12,178 nt of DNA from an uncultured Collinsella sp. GTDB taxonomy: Bacteria > Actinomycetota > Coriobacteriia > Coriobacteriales > Coriobacteriaceae. Where the stretch lies: the NCBI GenBank assembly GCA_900543945.1, contig UQTN01000061.1:1-12178 (forward strand). Direction: 5' to 3'. Within the stretch, counting starts at the first letter, position 1. Every line of letters begins with the position of its first letter. Of the stretch, positions 1 to 6,983 are shown piece after piece. The notes below the pieces were generated by a model. That model had not been told where the DNA came from. It saw nothing but the letters and a program-made list of their open reading frames with translations, and searched no databases. The position numbers and the translations under genes were made by a program.

Positions 1-603
1 GAGGTACGCGCCTGCGACGACAAGCGCGTTATCGACCCGGCCCTTAAGGAGAGCGCGCTGCTGACCGGCGTGTTCAACCGTCTGGCCCGCAGCTGCTTCT
101 ACGGCGTCGCCGTCAAGGAAGGCGACGAGAGCCCCTACCGCAACGGCTGCATCCCCGCCGGTGCCGCTTCTGACACCGTGGTCGAAGCCGCCCAGCAGGC
201 AGCCCTCGCCTTTGAGCAGGCCATGTACAAGTTCGAGACGCACCGCGCGCTTGCCGTGTGCGACGACTACCTGCGCGCCGCCAACAAGCGCTGGAGCGAC
301 GCTTCCAAGGCCGCCAACAAGCTCGAGGGTAACGAGGCAAACGCCGCGATGACGCAGGCCCTTGTCGACGCCTTTACCGAGCTGCGCGTGGCGACCGTCC
401 TGATGCACGGTATTGTGCCGGCCGGCTGCGAGCTCATCTGCGAGTACTTCGACGTCGACCCGGTCGCTTTCTTTAGCTGGGATAACATCTTTGCCTCCAC
501 GGACGAGTTCGTGGAGATCCTGGGCGAGAAGCCCGGCGAGCACCGCGTGAAGCCGCTGCCCCCGCGCTTCGACTTCTTTAGCAAGCACGAGAGCCAGTAC
601 TAA
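1..603 (+). CDS. metG: Methionyl-tRNA synthetase, C-terminal part (5' end outside window)
   Basis: The reading frame is open from the first base, so only the last 200 residues are visible. They look like the all-helical anticodon-binding domain of a class I methionyl-tRNA synthetase, the cytoplasmic enzyme that charges tRNA-Met. Landmarks are a helix with the AANKRW segment, matching the family's aNkYi..PW motif, then ELRVATVLMHGIVPAGCELI, matching the usual lr.ia.ll.P.mP.ta helix, and near the end PLPPRFDFF, matching the family's PLFPRI segment. The catalytic HIGH and KMSKS motifs would lie upstream of the window and cannot be checked. No C-terminal EMAP/tRBD-like extension follows, so this is the short form. 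The methyltransferase gene begins 36 bp downstream without a terminator, which suggests co-transcription. Another class I synthetase is possible but fits less well. Confidence 0.75.
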   Translation, partial: EVRACDDKRVIDPALKESALLTGVFNRLARSCFYGVAVKEGDESPYRNGCIPAGAASDTVVEAAQQAALAFEQAMYKFETHRALAVCDDYLRAANKRWSDASKAANKLEGNEANAAMTQALVDAFTELRVATVLMHGIVPAGCELICEYFDVDPVAFFSWDNIFASTDEFVEILGEKPGEHRVKPLPPRFDFFSKHESQY

Positions 604-639
604 ACACTCGACATGTAATGGAATGGGAAGGAAAGACGG

Positions 640-1743
640 ATGTCCAAGCCGCGTCGTCGTAAGCAGAAAAAGCAGGTCAAGGCCGAGCTCAAGCTCAGGC
701 AGTTTGCCGCCACCGAGCTTTCCGACCAGCTTGCCGCCCTTCCCTGCGCCGCCGACCTGCCGCGCTTTATGGTCGACACGGTCGCCGGCGCCTATGCGCC
801 CGCCGATGCCGAGCTTATGATCGAGGGCTTCGGCGCCGCGGCCACACGCCCGGTCACGCTGCGCGCCAACACGCTCAAGGCAACCGCCGAGGACATCGCC
901 GCGGCGCTCGATGCCGCCGGCATCGCCCACCGCCCCGTCGCATGGTACCCGGACGCTTCCATCCTGCCCGAGGCCCAGGTTTCCGACCTGTGGGACCTCG
1001 ACATCTACCGCGACGGCAAGATCTACTTGCAAAGTCTGTCGTCCATGATGCCGCCGTTGGTCTTGGGCGCCCAGGCCGGCGAGGACATCCTGGACATGTG
1101 CGCGGCCCCCGGCGGCAAGACGACGCAGATCGCCGCCCTCACCCAGGGCCAGGCACACCTCACCGCCTGCGAGATGAGCATTCCCCGCGCCGAGAAGCTC
1201 GAAGCCAACCTCCACCGCCAAGGCGCAAAAAACGTGCCCGTCATGCGCATCGACGCACGCGAGCTCGACGAGTTCTTCCGCTTTGACCGTATCCTGCTCG
1301 ACGCTCCCTGCACCGGCACGGGCACAGTCGTCAGCGGCAACGAGAAGAGCCTGCGCGGCCTCACCGAGCAGTTGCTGAGCAGGTGCGCCCGCTCGCAGCG
1401 AGCACTTCTGGACCGCGCCATGGGAGCCCTCAAACCGGGCGGCACGCTCGTCTATTCGACTTGTTCGATCTTGCCGCAGGAAAACGAGGACGCCCTGCAA
1501 GAGGCCCTCGACAAGCACATGGACTGCGAGCTTATCCCCCTCGATGGCACGCCGAGCGAAAGTGAGGCACGCCGCGCCCAGGAAGCTGGTGAGGAGCCGC
1601 GCATCGAATCCAACGCCCTGACCGAAGCCATTGCCGCGGGTCAGGTATCGGCCATCGCCAACGGCCTGCCCGGCACGCTCACCATTCCGCCCAGCCGCGA
1701 CTTTGAGGGCTTCTACATTGCCCTGATCCGAAAACGCAGTTAG
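640..1743 (+). CDS. RsmF/NOP2/Sun-family RNA (cytosine-C5) methyltransferase
   Basis: This 367-residue protein is an S-adenosylmethionine-dependent enzyme expected to methylate C5 of a cytosine in rRNA or tRNA. Motif I for SAM binding is DMCAAPGGKTTQ (residues 152-163). DAPCTGTGT (221-229) carries the release cysteine C224, and YSTCSILPQENED (272-284) carries the nucleophile C275; this PC/TC cysteine pair defines the family. The N-terminus is strongly basic (KPRRRKQKKQVK). A pre-domain spans roughly 20-140 and the Rossmann methyltransferase core 140-367. The protein stops right after the core, so it lacks the C-terminal PUA-like extension of longer RsmF proteins such as that of E. coli. The ATG start has an AAGGA-type ribosome binding site near 628-632. 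The RNA target cannot be read from the sequence. The family call is secure, the substrate is not. Confidence 0.92.
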   Translation: MSKPRRRKQKKQVKAELKLRQFAATELSDQLAALPCAADLPRFMVDTVAGAYAPADAELMIEGFGAAATRPVTLRANTLKATAEDIAAALDAAGIAHRPVAWYPDASILPEAQVSDLWDLDIYRDGKIYLQSLSSMMPPLVLGAQAGEDILDMCAAPGGKTTQIAALTQGQAHLTACEMSIPRAEKLEANLHRQGAKNVPVMRIDARELDEFFRFDRILLDAPCTGTGTVVSGNEKSLRGLTEQLLSRCARSQRALLDRAMGALKPGGTLVYSTCSILPQENEDALQEALDKHMDCELIPLDGTPSESEARRAQEAGEEPRIESNALTEAIAAGQVSAIANGLPGTLTIPPSRDFEGFYIALIRKRS

Positions 1744-1781
1744 CGCACGGATCCAAAACTCAGCAAGCTATCTCCGTGCGC
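1743..1781. terminator. Possible bidirectional terminator between convergent genes
   Basis: A perfect 8-bp inverted repeat, GCGCACGG at 1743-1750 and CCGTGCGC at 1774-1781, begins at the methyltransferase stop codon and overlaps the 3' end of the convergent small membrane gene. Neither strand has a textbook U-tract; the minus strand has a short TTTT about ten bases past the stem. The placement suits transcription ending between two convergent genes, but the 23-nt loop and weak T-run make it uncertain. Confidence 0.3.
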
Positions 1782-1938
1782 GTTTGCCCTGCTGGTCGCG
1801 ATGCTGTTTAAGCATCGTGCGCTCCTTGCGTTCGGCCCTTTTGCCCTTAATGGCCGTGACCACAAAGTAGATGACCGCGGCGGCAACAATTGCGCCCACA
1901 CACAGGCCAATCGAGCCAAACATTGCTGTCAATTCCAT
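1768..1938 (-). CDS. Small single-span membrane protein with basic tail (56 aa)
   Basis: This short minus-strand reading frame codes for 56 residues. It starts MELTAMFGSIGLCVG, has one hydrophobic segment at about residues 8-29 (rich in Val, Ala and Ile, ending YFVVTA) and then a strongly basic tail (KGKRAERKERTMLKQ...GKRARR). By the positive-inside rule the tail should be cytoplasmic and the short N-terminus outside. The start is supported by a strong ribosome binding site, AGAGAGGTGA (complement of 1945-1954), 6 nt before the ATG, and by an extended -10 promoter element further upstream. The stop is 24 bp from the convergent methyltransferase stop. No function is recognised; small FeoB-associated-like or YtxH-like proteins are only loose analogies. 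Its size puts it below many gene-calling cut-offs. Confidence 0.72.
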   Translation of the reverse strand: MELTAMFGSIGLCVGAIVAAAVIYFVVTAIKGKRAERKERTMLKQHRDQQGKRARR

Positions 1939-1970
1939 ACCGCGTCACCTCTCTTTTAAACGGGACTTTC

Positions 1971-1979
1971 AAGATAGCA
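1971..1979 (-). promoter_or_regulatory. Extended -10 promoter element for the small membrane gene
   Basis: Read on the minus strand, the sequence is TGCTATCTT: an extended -10 (TGn) followed by TATCTT. It lies about 33 nt upstream of the ATG at 1938, so transcription would start near 1964 and give a leader of about 26 nt that contains the AGAGAGGTGA ribosome binding site. No good -35 box is visible, as is usual for extended -10 promoters. Confidence 0.4.
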
Positions 1980-1986
1980 CCTCGAT

Positions 1987-2048
1987 CCCCGCCACCACAG
2001 CTCCTTCACGTTCGCCGGCCCTTCGGTCTAACGAATTGCGTGGCGGGG
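1987..2048. repeat. Long imperfect hairpin in the divergent intergenic region
   Basis: CCCCGCCAC (1987-1995) and GTGGCGGGG (2040-2048) are a perfect 9-bp inverted repeat enclosing 44 nt. Inside are shorter matching pieces: TTCG (2011-2014) with CGAA (2032-2035), and GGCC (2017-2020) with GGTC (2025-2028) around a CTTC tetraloop. The whole element could fold as one long bulged hairpin. Neither strand has a U-tract directly after the stem, so it is not a simple terminator. It matches no riboswitch or tRNA pattern that I recognise. It lies between the small membrane gene (minus) and the TIM-barrel gene (plus). Confidence 0.4.
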
Positions 2049-2114
2049 AAAAATCAACTCGTCAAACGATTTAGCATTCGCAATTCCGGCTGCATCGCGC
2101 CGGCCGTCATCGCA

Positions 2115-2120
2115 TAGAAT
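2115..2120 (+). promoter_or_regulatory. Candidate -10 box for a leaderless transcript
   Basis: TAGAAT fits the actinobacterial TANNNT -10 pattern and lies 9 nt before the ATG at 2130, so transcription would start at or within a few bases of the start codon. No Shine-Dalgarno sequence precedes that ATG, and an in-frame TAG at 2115-2117 rules out an earlier start. No convincing -35 box is visible. Confidence 0.35.
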
Positions 2121-2129
2121 CGAGCTTCC

Positions 2130-3221
2130 ATGGATACCCTCAACGATCTAAATGAGCGCGTCGACGCCTTCGTCGGCACCAGCTCCTTCGACACGCCTGC
2201 CGCGGCAAACGACCAAGCCTCCATCGATGTGCCCGCCGAGGTTCACGAGGACATCGTCGCCTCGGTCGATTTCTCCGAGGTCGAGCTCGCAGACGAGTTC
2301 ACCGAGCCCCAGGTAGCCGTGACCCCCAACGGACTGCTCCCCATGGAGCCGCTGCCCATCGACGGGCGTTTGCGCAAGGCGGCCCTTCGCATGCCTGACG
2401 AGATTGAGGAGGCCAGCGGCTTCACGCTCTTTGGCCGCCGCATCAAATCGCTCATCTACACCACCGACGTGGCGGTCATCCGCAACTCCAATGCCGATGC
2501 CGTCTTTGCCGTTTACCCCTTCACGCCGCAGCCGGCCATTACGCAGGCACTGTTGACCGTCGCCGAGTGCCCGGTCTTTGTAGGCGTGGGCGGCGGAACT
2601 ACGACCGGTAAGCGCTCCGTGCAGATGGCAGCCGTCTCCGAGATGCAGGGCGCGGCGGGCTGCGTGGTCAACTCCCCCGCTACTGCCGAGATGGTCGAGC
2701 ACATCACTAACATCGCCGACATCCCCGTCATCGCTACGGTCGTTCGCTGCGACGACGATGCTCACGCCAAAGTGCGCGCCGGCGCCAAGATCCTCAACAT
2801 CGCCGCCGGCAAGAACACGCCGCAGGTCCTGCGTGAACTGCGCGAGCACTATCCCAACCTGCCGCTCATCGCGCCGGGCGGCAAGACGCCCGAGAGCATC
2901 CGTGAAACCATCGCCGCCGGAGCCAACGCCATCATCTGGACGCCGCCTTCGGCACAGCAGCTACAGACCGACATGATGCAGCGTTATCGCAAGATGAAGG
3001 AAGACGCCACGCCTGTCATCTCGCACGACGATGTGCCCATTATCGACCAGGTCGCCGCCGCCGAGGTCAGCCAGGTCGAGAACATGAATCCCGACGTGCC
3101 GATTCCCGACGAAGTCATCGAGCGCGTCGCTTCGATCCACGAGCGCGTCGAGGAGCGTCGCGCCAACCGCGGGCTCAAGCCCTCACTGCACGGCTTTTTC
3201 TTCCGAGGAAAGAAACGCTAG
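2130..3221 (+). CDS. TIM-barrel protein of unknown substrate with acidic N-terminal extension
   Basis: This is a 363-residue protein of uncertain function. Residues 1-75 are acidic, low in complexity and probably disordered. Residues about 97-273 look like a phosphate-binding beta/alpha barrel related in pattern to ThiG, HisF and KDPG-aldolase-type folds: alternating hydrophobic strands (DAVFAVYPF, CPVFVGVGGGTTTGK, IPVIATVV, GAKILNIAAGKNT, LPLIAPGGKTPES, ANAIIWTPPS), with glycine-rich strand ends at 153-156 and 250-252 suited to holding a phosphate. Residues 300-350 are a charged helical tail, and the C-terminus is basic (FFFRGKKR). No catalytic residue can be assigned. ATG 2130 is the first possible start after an in-frame stop but has no ribosome binding site; the next Met (residue 72, position 2343) would remove the acidic extension and also lacks one. 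An intrinsic terminator follows the stop. Relatives are often annotated vaguely as hydrolase or beta/alpha-barrel protein. Confidence 0.8.
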   Translation: MDTLNDLNERVDAFVGTSSFDTPAAANDQASIDVPAEVHEDIVASVDFSEVELADEFTEPQVAVTPNGLLPMEPLPIDGRLRKAALRMPDEIEEASGFTLFGRRIKSLIYTTDVAVIRNSNADAVFAVYPFTPQPAITQALLTVAECPVFVGVGGGTTTGKRSVQMAAVSEMQGAAGCVVNSPATAEMVEHITNIADIPVIATVVRCDDDAHAKVRAGAKILNIAAGKNTPQVLRELREHYPNLPLIAPGGKTPESIRETIAAGANAIIWTPPSAQQLQTDMMQRYRKMKEDATPVISHDDVPIIDQVAAAEVSQVENMNPDVPIPDEVIERVASIHERVEERRANRGLKPSLHGFFFRGKKR

Positions 3222-3232
3222 CAAAACATCTT

Positions 3233-3270
3233 GGCCCGCCCCACAAACGTGAGGCGGGCCGTTTTCGTTT
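3233..3270 (+). terminator. Intrinsic terminator after the TIM-barrel gene
   Basis: The stem GGCCCGCC (3233-3240) / GGCGGGCC (3253-3260) continues past one mismatch into CAC (3242-3244) / GTG (3249-3251) around an AAAC tetraloop. It is followed by GTTTTCGTTT. It starts 11 nt after the stop codon. The minus strand has only a broken T-run, so action on the convergent degV transcript would be weaker. Confidence 0.88.
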
Positions 3271-3301
3271 GGGCAATCATGCAGCGATGTGATGGGGCAA
3301 A

Positions 3302-4192
3302 TTAATCCACGCGCTTGTCGCCCATAAAGAAGAGCGCCACCGTACCAGGTCCGGTGTGCGAACCGATCAGAGCACCGATATTGTTGATCTCAATCTTGCC
3401 TTTGAGCTGCGGAACCTGTTCCTCAATCAGCGCCGCAACTGCCTCGGCATCCTCGCGGCACGCCGAGTGTGACATGATGCACTTACCCGAATAATCCGCA
3501 CCGTCCTGCACGTGTGCCATCATGGTCTTAGCCATCTCGGAAATCGCGCGCTTCTTAGTGCGAATCTTCTCACGTGGCGACAGCCCACCTTCGCAATCGA
3601 CCGTCATAAGCGGGCAAATCTTGAGCGCCGTGCCGATAATCGCGCTCGCAGCCGAAATGCGACCGCCGCGCAGGTAGCTCGACAGATCGGTCGAGAAGAA
3701 CCAGTGGTGCAGGTTGAGCTTGTGCTCCTCGATCCAAGCAGCCGTCTCGTCGAGTGAAGCCCCGCTATCGCGCACATCGGCGGCATATTCCAGCAACAGG
3801 CCAAAGCCCGAAGACGCCCCCAGCGAATCGATGACGCGCACCTTGCCGCCCTGGGGATAGCGATCTGCGAGCATCTGCGCCGCAACGCAGGCCGATCCAT
3901 ACGTGCCCGAAATACCCGACGACAACGTCAGGTGCAGCACGTCTTTACCCTCGGCAACAAACGGCTCCCAAAACTCCTCGTACTCGCCCACGCTCACCTG
4001 AGACGTCTTGGGCATGGCGCCTGCGGCAATCTGGGCAAAAAACTCGTCCGGCGTAATCGACTGATACAGATCGTCCGTATAGACAACATCGTCGATCTCG
4101 TAATGAAAACACACGACAGGGATATTGCGCGATTCAAAGAACTCCCGAGTTCGGTCGGCGGCAGATTCACAGGTCAGGACAAAATCACTCAT
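3302..4192 (-). CDS. DegV-family fatty-acid-binding protein (FakB-like)
   Basis: This 296-residue cytoplasmic protein has the size and motifs of the DegV family. Members studied in Firmicutes (FakB) hold a fatty acid and present it to the kinase FakA for conversion to acyl-phosphate; other members are simply lipid binders. Visible signatures are KTSQVSVGEYEEFW (62-75), with the TSQ segment that lines the head-group pocket, LSSGISGTYGSA (90-101), RGGRIS (175-180) and IGSHTGPGT (276-284), whose His279 is the usual partner of the bound carboxylate. The ATG is well supported by TAAGGAG at 4199-4205 with a 6-nt gap. The gene is alone on its strand, divergent from fbp, and no fakA-like kinase gene lies in the window. 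The family call is firm; which lipid it binds is unknown. Confidence 0.92.
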   Translation of the reverse strand: MSDFVLTCESAADRTREFFESRNIPVVCFHYEIDDVVYTDDLYQSITPDEFFAQIAAGAMPKTSQVSVGEYEEFWEPFVAEGKDVLHLTLSSGISGTYGSACVAAQMLADRYPQGGKVRVIDSLGASSGFGLLLEYAADVRDSGASLDETAAWIEEHKLNLHHWFFSTDLSSYLRGGRISAASAIIGTALKICPLMTVDCEGGLSPREKIRTKKRAISEMAKTMMAHVQDGADYSGKCIMSHSACREDAEAVAALIEEQVPQLKGKIEINNIGALIGSHTGPGTVALFFMGDKRVD

Positions 4193-4220
4193 ATGAAGCT
4201 CCTTACGTATTGCTATGAAA

Positions 4221-4229
4221 ATTATCGCA
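4221..4229 (-). promoter_or_regulatory. Extended -10 promoter of the degV gene
   Basis: Read on the minus strand, the sequence is TGCGATAAT, an extended -10 (TGn plus GATAAT). It would start transcription near 4214, about 20 nt before the ATG at 4192, leaving room for the TAAGGAG ribosome binding site. The -35 region (about 4244-4249) is weak, and a dyad symmetry lies directly upstream of it. Confidence 0.5.
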
Positions 4230-4254
4230 CAGCAAACTTAAATACGGTACAAAT

Positions 4255-4291
4255 GTCCACTATTTACCAAATAGAGCCAAAAGTAGTGAAC
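4255..4291. promoter_or_regulatory. Dyad-symmetric candidate operator upstream of degV
   Basis: Outer arms GTCCACTA (4255-4262) and TAGTGAAC (4284-4291) are inverted repeats with one mismatch. Nested within is a perfect 6-bp inverted repeat, CTATTT (4260-4265) / AAATAG (4269-4274), with 3 nt between. The element sits just upstream of the presumed -35 region of degV in the divergent degV/fbp region, so it is a plausible protein-binding site. No specific regulator can be named from the sequence. Confidence 0.4.
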
Positions 4292-4453
4292 ATCTTTACC
4301 GTTATCATCTCTATCGATCCCGGAGGCATGTGTCTGTAAAAACGACCCTACGTCTCCACCCAACCGCCATATCTACCTCAACTAAATCGATTTACCAAAC
4401 CGTTCGGCCAACAATTCGACCTCCCACCCCCAATCGAAACAAAAGCGGCGCAT

Positions 4454-4483
4454 ACTGATAAACGTTTGACGCTGTTTATCAGT
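4454..4483. promoter_or_regulatory. Perfect 10-bp inverted repeat in the fbp leader
   Basis: ACTGATAAAC (4454-4463) and GTTTATCAGT (4474-4483) are exact reverse complements around a 10-nt loop, 27 nt before the fbp start codon. TTTT occupies 4483-4486 at the end of the stem. It could be an operator or an AU-rich attenuator hairpin in the RNA. The rest of the 318-bp degV-fbp gap (4292-4453) shows no gene and no clear sigma-70 promoter that I can support. Confidence 0.45.
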
Positions 4484-4510
4484 TTTACCAACCCCATCGG
4501 AAGGTGTTTC

Positions 4511-6427
4511 ATGGTCGCATTCGATCGCAATCCGCAAGACTTCAAGTATCTGCGTCTGCTGTCGAAACAATTTCCCACCGAGCAATCCGCGTTTACCGAG
4601 ATCATCAATCTCTCGGCCATTCTCAACCTGCCCAAAGGCACCGAACATTTTATGAGCGACGTGCATGGCGAGTACGAAGCCTTTATGCACATCCTCAACA
4701 ACTGCTCGGGCGTCGTGCGCGAGCATGTCGACGAAATCTTTGGAGAAACGCTCTCCTTTGACGAGAAGGGCGAGCTGTGCACGCTTATCTACTACCCGCG
4801 CGAGAAGATCGAGCTGGTCCGCAGTCAGCGCGAGGACTCGCCCACCTGGTACAAGACGATGCTTGACCAGCTCATCATGGTTGCCCGGTCGCTTTCAAGC
4901 CGCTACACGCGCTCCAAGGTGCGTAAGGCCATCCCGCGCGATTACGCCTATATCATCGACGAGTTGTTACACACGCACCCGGACGAGAACAACTATCGCG
5001 TGCGCTATCACGAGCGCATCGTGGAGTCCATCCTAGAGACCGCCAGCGCCGACGACTTTATCGAGTCGCTCGCCTCGCTCATCAAGCGCCTGGCCGTCGA
5101 CCACCTGCACCTGGTGGGCGACATCTTCGACCGCGGCGGCGGCGCTGCCAAGATTATGGACCGTCTGCTCACCTACCATTCACTCGACATCCAGTGGGGC
5201 AACCACGACCTGCTGTGGATGGGCGCTGCGGCCGGTGAGCCCGCCTGCATCGCCACGGTGCTGCGCAACAACCTACGCTACGACAACTACGAGATTCTCG
5301 AGAACGACTACGGCATCTCGCTGCGTGAGCTTGTCGCCTTTGCCGATGCCACCTACACCGCCGGTGAGTCCATCACCCCGCTAATCAAAGCCATCAACGT
5401 CCTGCTCTTTAAGCTCGAGGGCCAGATTATCCAGCGCCACCCCGAATTCGATATGACCGATCGCCTGCTACTCGACAAGATCGACCACGACACCGGCACG
5501 GTCACGCTCGCCGACGGCAGCGTGTGGCCGCTCACGACCAACGACTTCCCCACCGTCGACCCGGCGGACCCCTTTACGCTCACGTCTCAGGAGCAGCACA
5601 TCATCGACAAGCTCGTGTCCGAGTTTGTCACCGCCGATCACCTGCATCGACATATCGATTTCCTCTATTCCCACGGCTCGATGTACAAGATCGCCAACGG
5701 CAACCTGCTGTTCCATGGCTGCGTGCCGCTCAACGAAGACGGCACCTTTAGCAGCATGAACTGCCTGGGCACCTGGCACGCTGGCCGCGATTATCTCGAT
5801 TTTTGCGACCACATCGCCCGCCGCGCCTGGCGCGTGGGCGACCGCGACGCCCTCGACTGGATGTGGTACCTGTGGATCGGCTTTAACTCACCCGCCAGCG
5901 GGCGCGTGGTGCGTACGTTCGAGCGCGCCTACATCGCCGACAAGAGCACGTGGGTCGAGCCGATGGACCCGTACTACACGCTCACCACGTCTTCGTCCGT
6001 TTGCGACGACATCATGCGCGAGTTCAACGTCGCGCCCATGGCGTGTTCACCGACCGGCCACATCATCAACGGCCATACGCCCGTCAAGACCACCAAGGGC
6101 GAGCAGCCCATCCGCGCCAACGGCAAGCTGCTGGTCATCGATGGCGGTTTCTGCCGCGCCTACCACCCCAAAACGGGCATCGCCGGCTACACGCTCATCT
6201 CGAGTTCGCGCGGATGCCGCCTTAAGTCGCATCAGGCCTTTACCACCGTTGCCGAGGCGCTCACCCGCAACATCGATATCGAAAGCGAGACCAACCGCTT
6301 TGACGAGGCCGACCGTCGCCGCATGGTGAGCGACACCGATACCGGCGTCAAGATCCGCAGCCAGATCCAGGACCTGCGCCAGCTGCTCGATGCATATAGA
6401 AACGGTGCTATCGAGGAGCGTAGCTAG
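4511..6427 (+). CDS. fbp: Fructose-1,6-bisphosphatase, class III
   Basis: This 638-residue cytoplasmic enzyme hydrolyses fructose 1,6-bisphosphate to fructose 6-phosphate, the committed gluconeogenic step. It belongs to the Firmicutes-type class III, which uses the calcineurin-like metallophosphatase fold rather than the class I fold. Metal-binding motifs in order are SDVHGE (49-54, with D50 and H52), GDIFDRGGG (203-211, with D204 and D207), WGNHDLLW (229-236, with N231 and H232), LFHG (400-403, H402) and INGHTPV (519-525, H522). The length fits the family, which runs at about 640-670. The start chosen is ATG 4511, with GGAAGG at 4499-4504 as ribosome binding site; an in-frame TTG at 4466 lies inside the loop of the leader hairpin, has no ribosome binding site and is unlikely. 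The gene diverges from degV, and two gtrA-like genes follow on the same strand. Confidence 0.96.
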   Translation: MVAFDRNPQDFKYLRLLSKQFPTEQSAFTEIINLSAILNLPKGTEHFMSDVHGEYEAFMHILNNCSGVVREHVDEIFGETLSFDEKGELCTLIYYPREKIELVRSQREDSPTWYKTMLDQLIMVARSLSSRYTRSKVRKAIPRDYAYIIDELLHTHPDENNYRVRYHERIVESILETASADDFIESLASLIKRLAVDHLHLVGDIFDRGGGAAKIMDRLLTYHSLDIQWGNHDLLWMGAAAGEPACIATVLRNNLRYDNYEILENDYGISLRELVAFADATYTAGESITPLIKAINVLLFKLEGQIIQRHPEFDMTDRLLLDKIDHDTGTVTLADGSVWPLTTNDFPTVDPADPFTLTSQEQHIIDKLVSEFVTADHLHRHIDFLYSHGSMYKIANGNLLFHGCVPLNEDGTFSSMNCLGTWHAGRDYLDFCDHIARRAWRVGDRDALDWMWYLWIGFNSPASGRVVRTFERAYIADKSTWVEPMDPYYTLTTSSSVCDDIMREFNVAPMACSPTGHIINGHTPVKTTKGEQPIRANGKLLVIDGGFCRAYHPKTGIAGYTLISSSRGCRLKSHQAFTTVAEALTRNIDIESETNRFDEADRRRMVSDTDTGVKIRSQIQDLRQLLDAYRNGAIEERS

Positions 6428-6505
6428 CCCCGCCTGCGGGGATTGGCTAAACTTGCTGGGTTTGTCATCCCCACGGCGTCCCGGCGCCACCCTAAGGCAG
6501 GTACC

Positions 6506-6901
6506 ATGCAAAAGCTCCTTGCGCAGATCATGAAGTTTGGCGTCGTCGGCATCGTCGCCACGGTCATCGACTTTGGCATCATGAATCTGCTCCACTACGG
6601 TCTGGGCCTTAACATCCTAATCGCCAACACCAGCGGCTTTATCATCTCACTCATCTTTAATTACGTCGCCAGCATGAAGTACGTGTTTGCGCACAAGGAA
6701 GGCATGAGCCGCCGCCGCGAGTTCATTATCTTTGTCGTGCTGTCCGTGATCGGCCTGGCACTCAACGACGGTATCGTGTTGACACTCAACGCCGGCCTGG
6801 GACTCGAGGCCAATATCGCCAAGATCTGCGCCACCGCGCTTGTCATGGTCTACAACTTTGTGACCCGAAAGATCTTCCTGGAAGGCGATGAGACCAAGTA
6901 A
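6506..6901 (+). CDS. GtrA-family membrane protein, first copy
   Basis: This 131-residue integral membrane protein has four predicted helices (about 11-29, 35-54, 72-94 and 101-119), the normal GtrA size and topology. The N-terminal signature FGVVGIVATVIDFGIMNLL matches the family's kF..vG...t.iDf....L pattern. The loop between helices 2 and 3 reads FNYVASMKYVFAHKEGMSRR, and the C-terminus VYNFVTRKIFL repeats the same N-[FY]-x-x-[ST]-x-[KR]-x-[FV] theme. GtrA proteins are thought to move polyprenyl-phosphate-linked sugars across the membrane for glycosylation of O-antigen, teichoic acid or other cell-wall polymers; the sugar here is unknown. Start ATG 6506 is preferred, with AAGGCAGG at 6494-6501; an upstream in-frame TTG at 6443 would add a 21-residue non-conserved stretch. 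The gap to fbp is 78 bp with no clear terminator, so read-through from fbp is possible. Confidence 0.88.
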   Translation: MQKLLAQIMKFGVVGIVATVIDFGIMNLLHYGLGLNILIANTSGFIISLIFNYVASMKYVFAHKEGMSRRREFIIFVVLSVIGLALNDGIVLTLNAGLGLEANIAKICATALVMVYNFVTRKIFLEGDETK

Positions 6902-6934
6902 CTCGCAACCTTACAGCTTTACAATGCCCACGGA

Positions 6935-6946
6935 TGACGCGCGTCA
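6935..6946. repeat. 12-bp perfect palindrome between the two GtrA genes
   Basis: TGACGCGCGTCA is its own reverse complement. It lies 34 bp after the first GtrA stop and 38 bp before the larger AT-rich inverted repeat. It may be a binding site for a dimeric regulator, but one palindrome of this length is weak evidence. Confidence 0.25.
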
Positions 6947-6983
6947 AGCGCTGTGTTGTTCGTGGGCTTTGCTCGTTTACGGG

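Noticed and set aside
1871..2117. Two overlapping plus-strand frames of 67 and 75 codons
   Set aside because: They lie antisense to the small membrane gene and across the hairpin, with no ribosome binding site and no domain-like sequence.
4466..4510. In-frame TTG at 4466 as the fbp start
   Set aside because: It lies in the loop of a perfect inverted repeat without a ribosome binding site, whereas ATG 4511 has GGAAGG at a good distance and gives the normal family length.
4378..4782. Two minus-strand frames overlapping the start of fbp
   Set aside because: They are antisense to the conserved fbp N-terminus, lack ribosome binding sites and show no domain-like sequence.
6428..6441. CCCCGC/GCGGGG inverted repeat right after fbp as a terminator
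   Set aside because: The loop is very short and no T-run follows, so it lacks the features of an intrinsic terminator.
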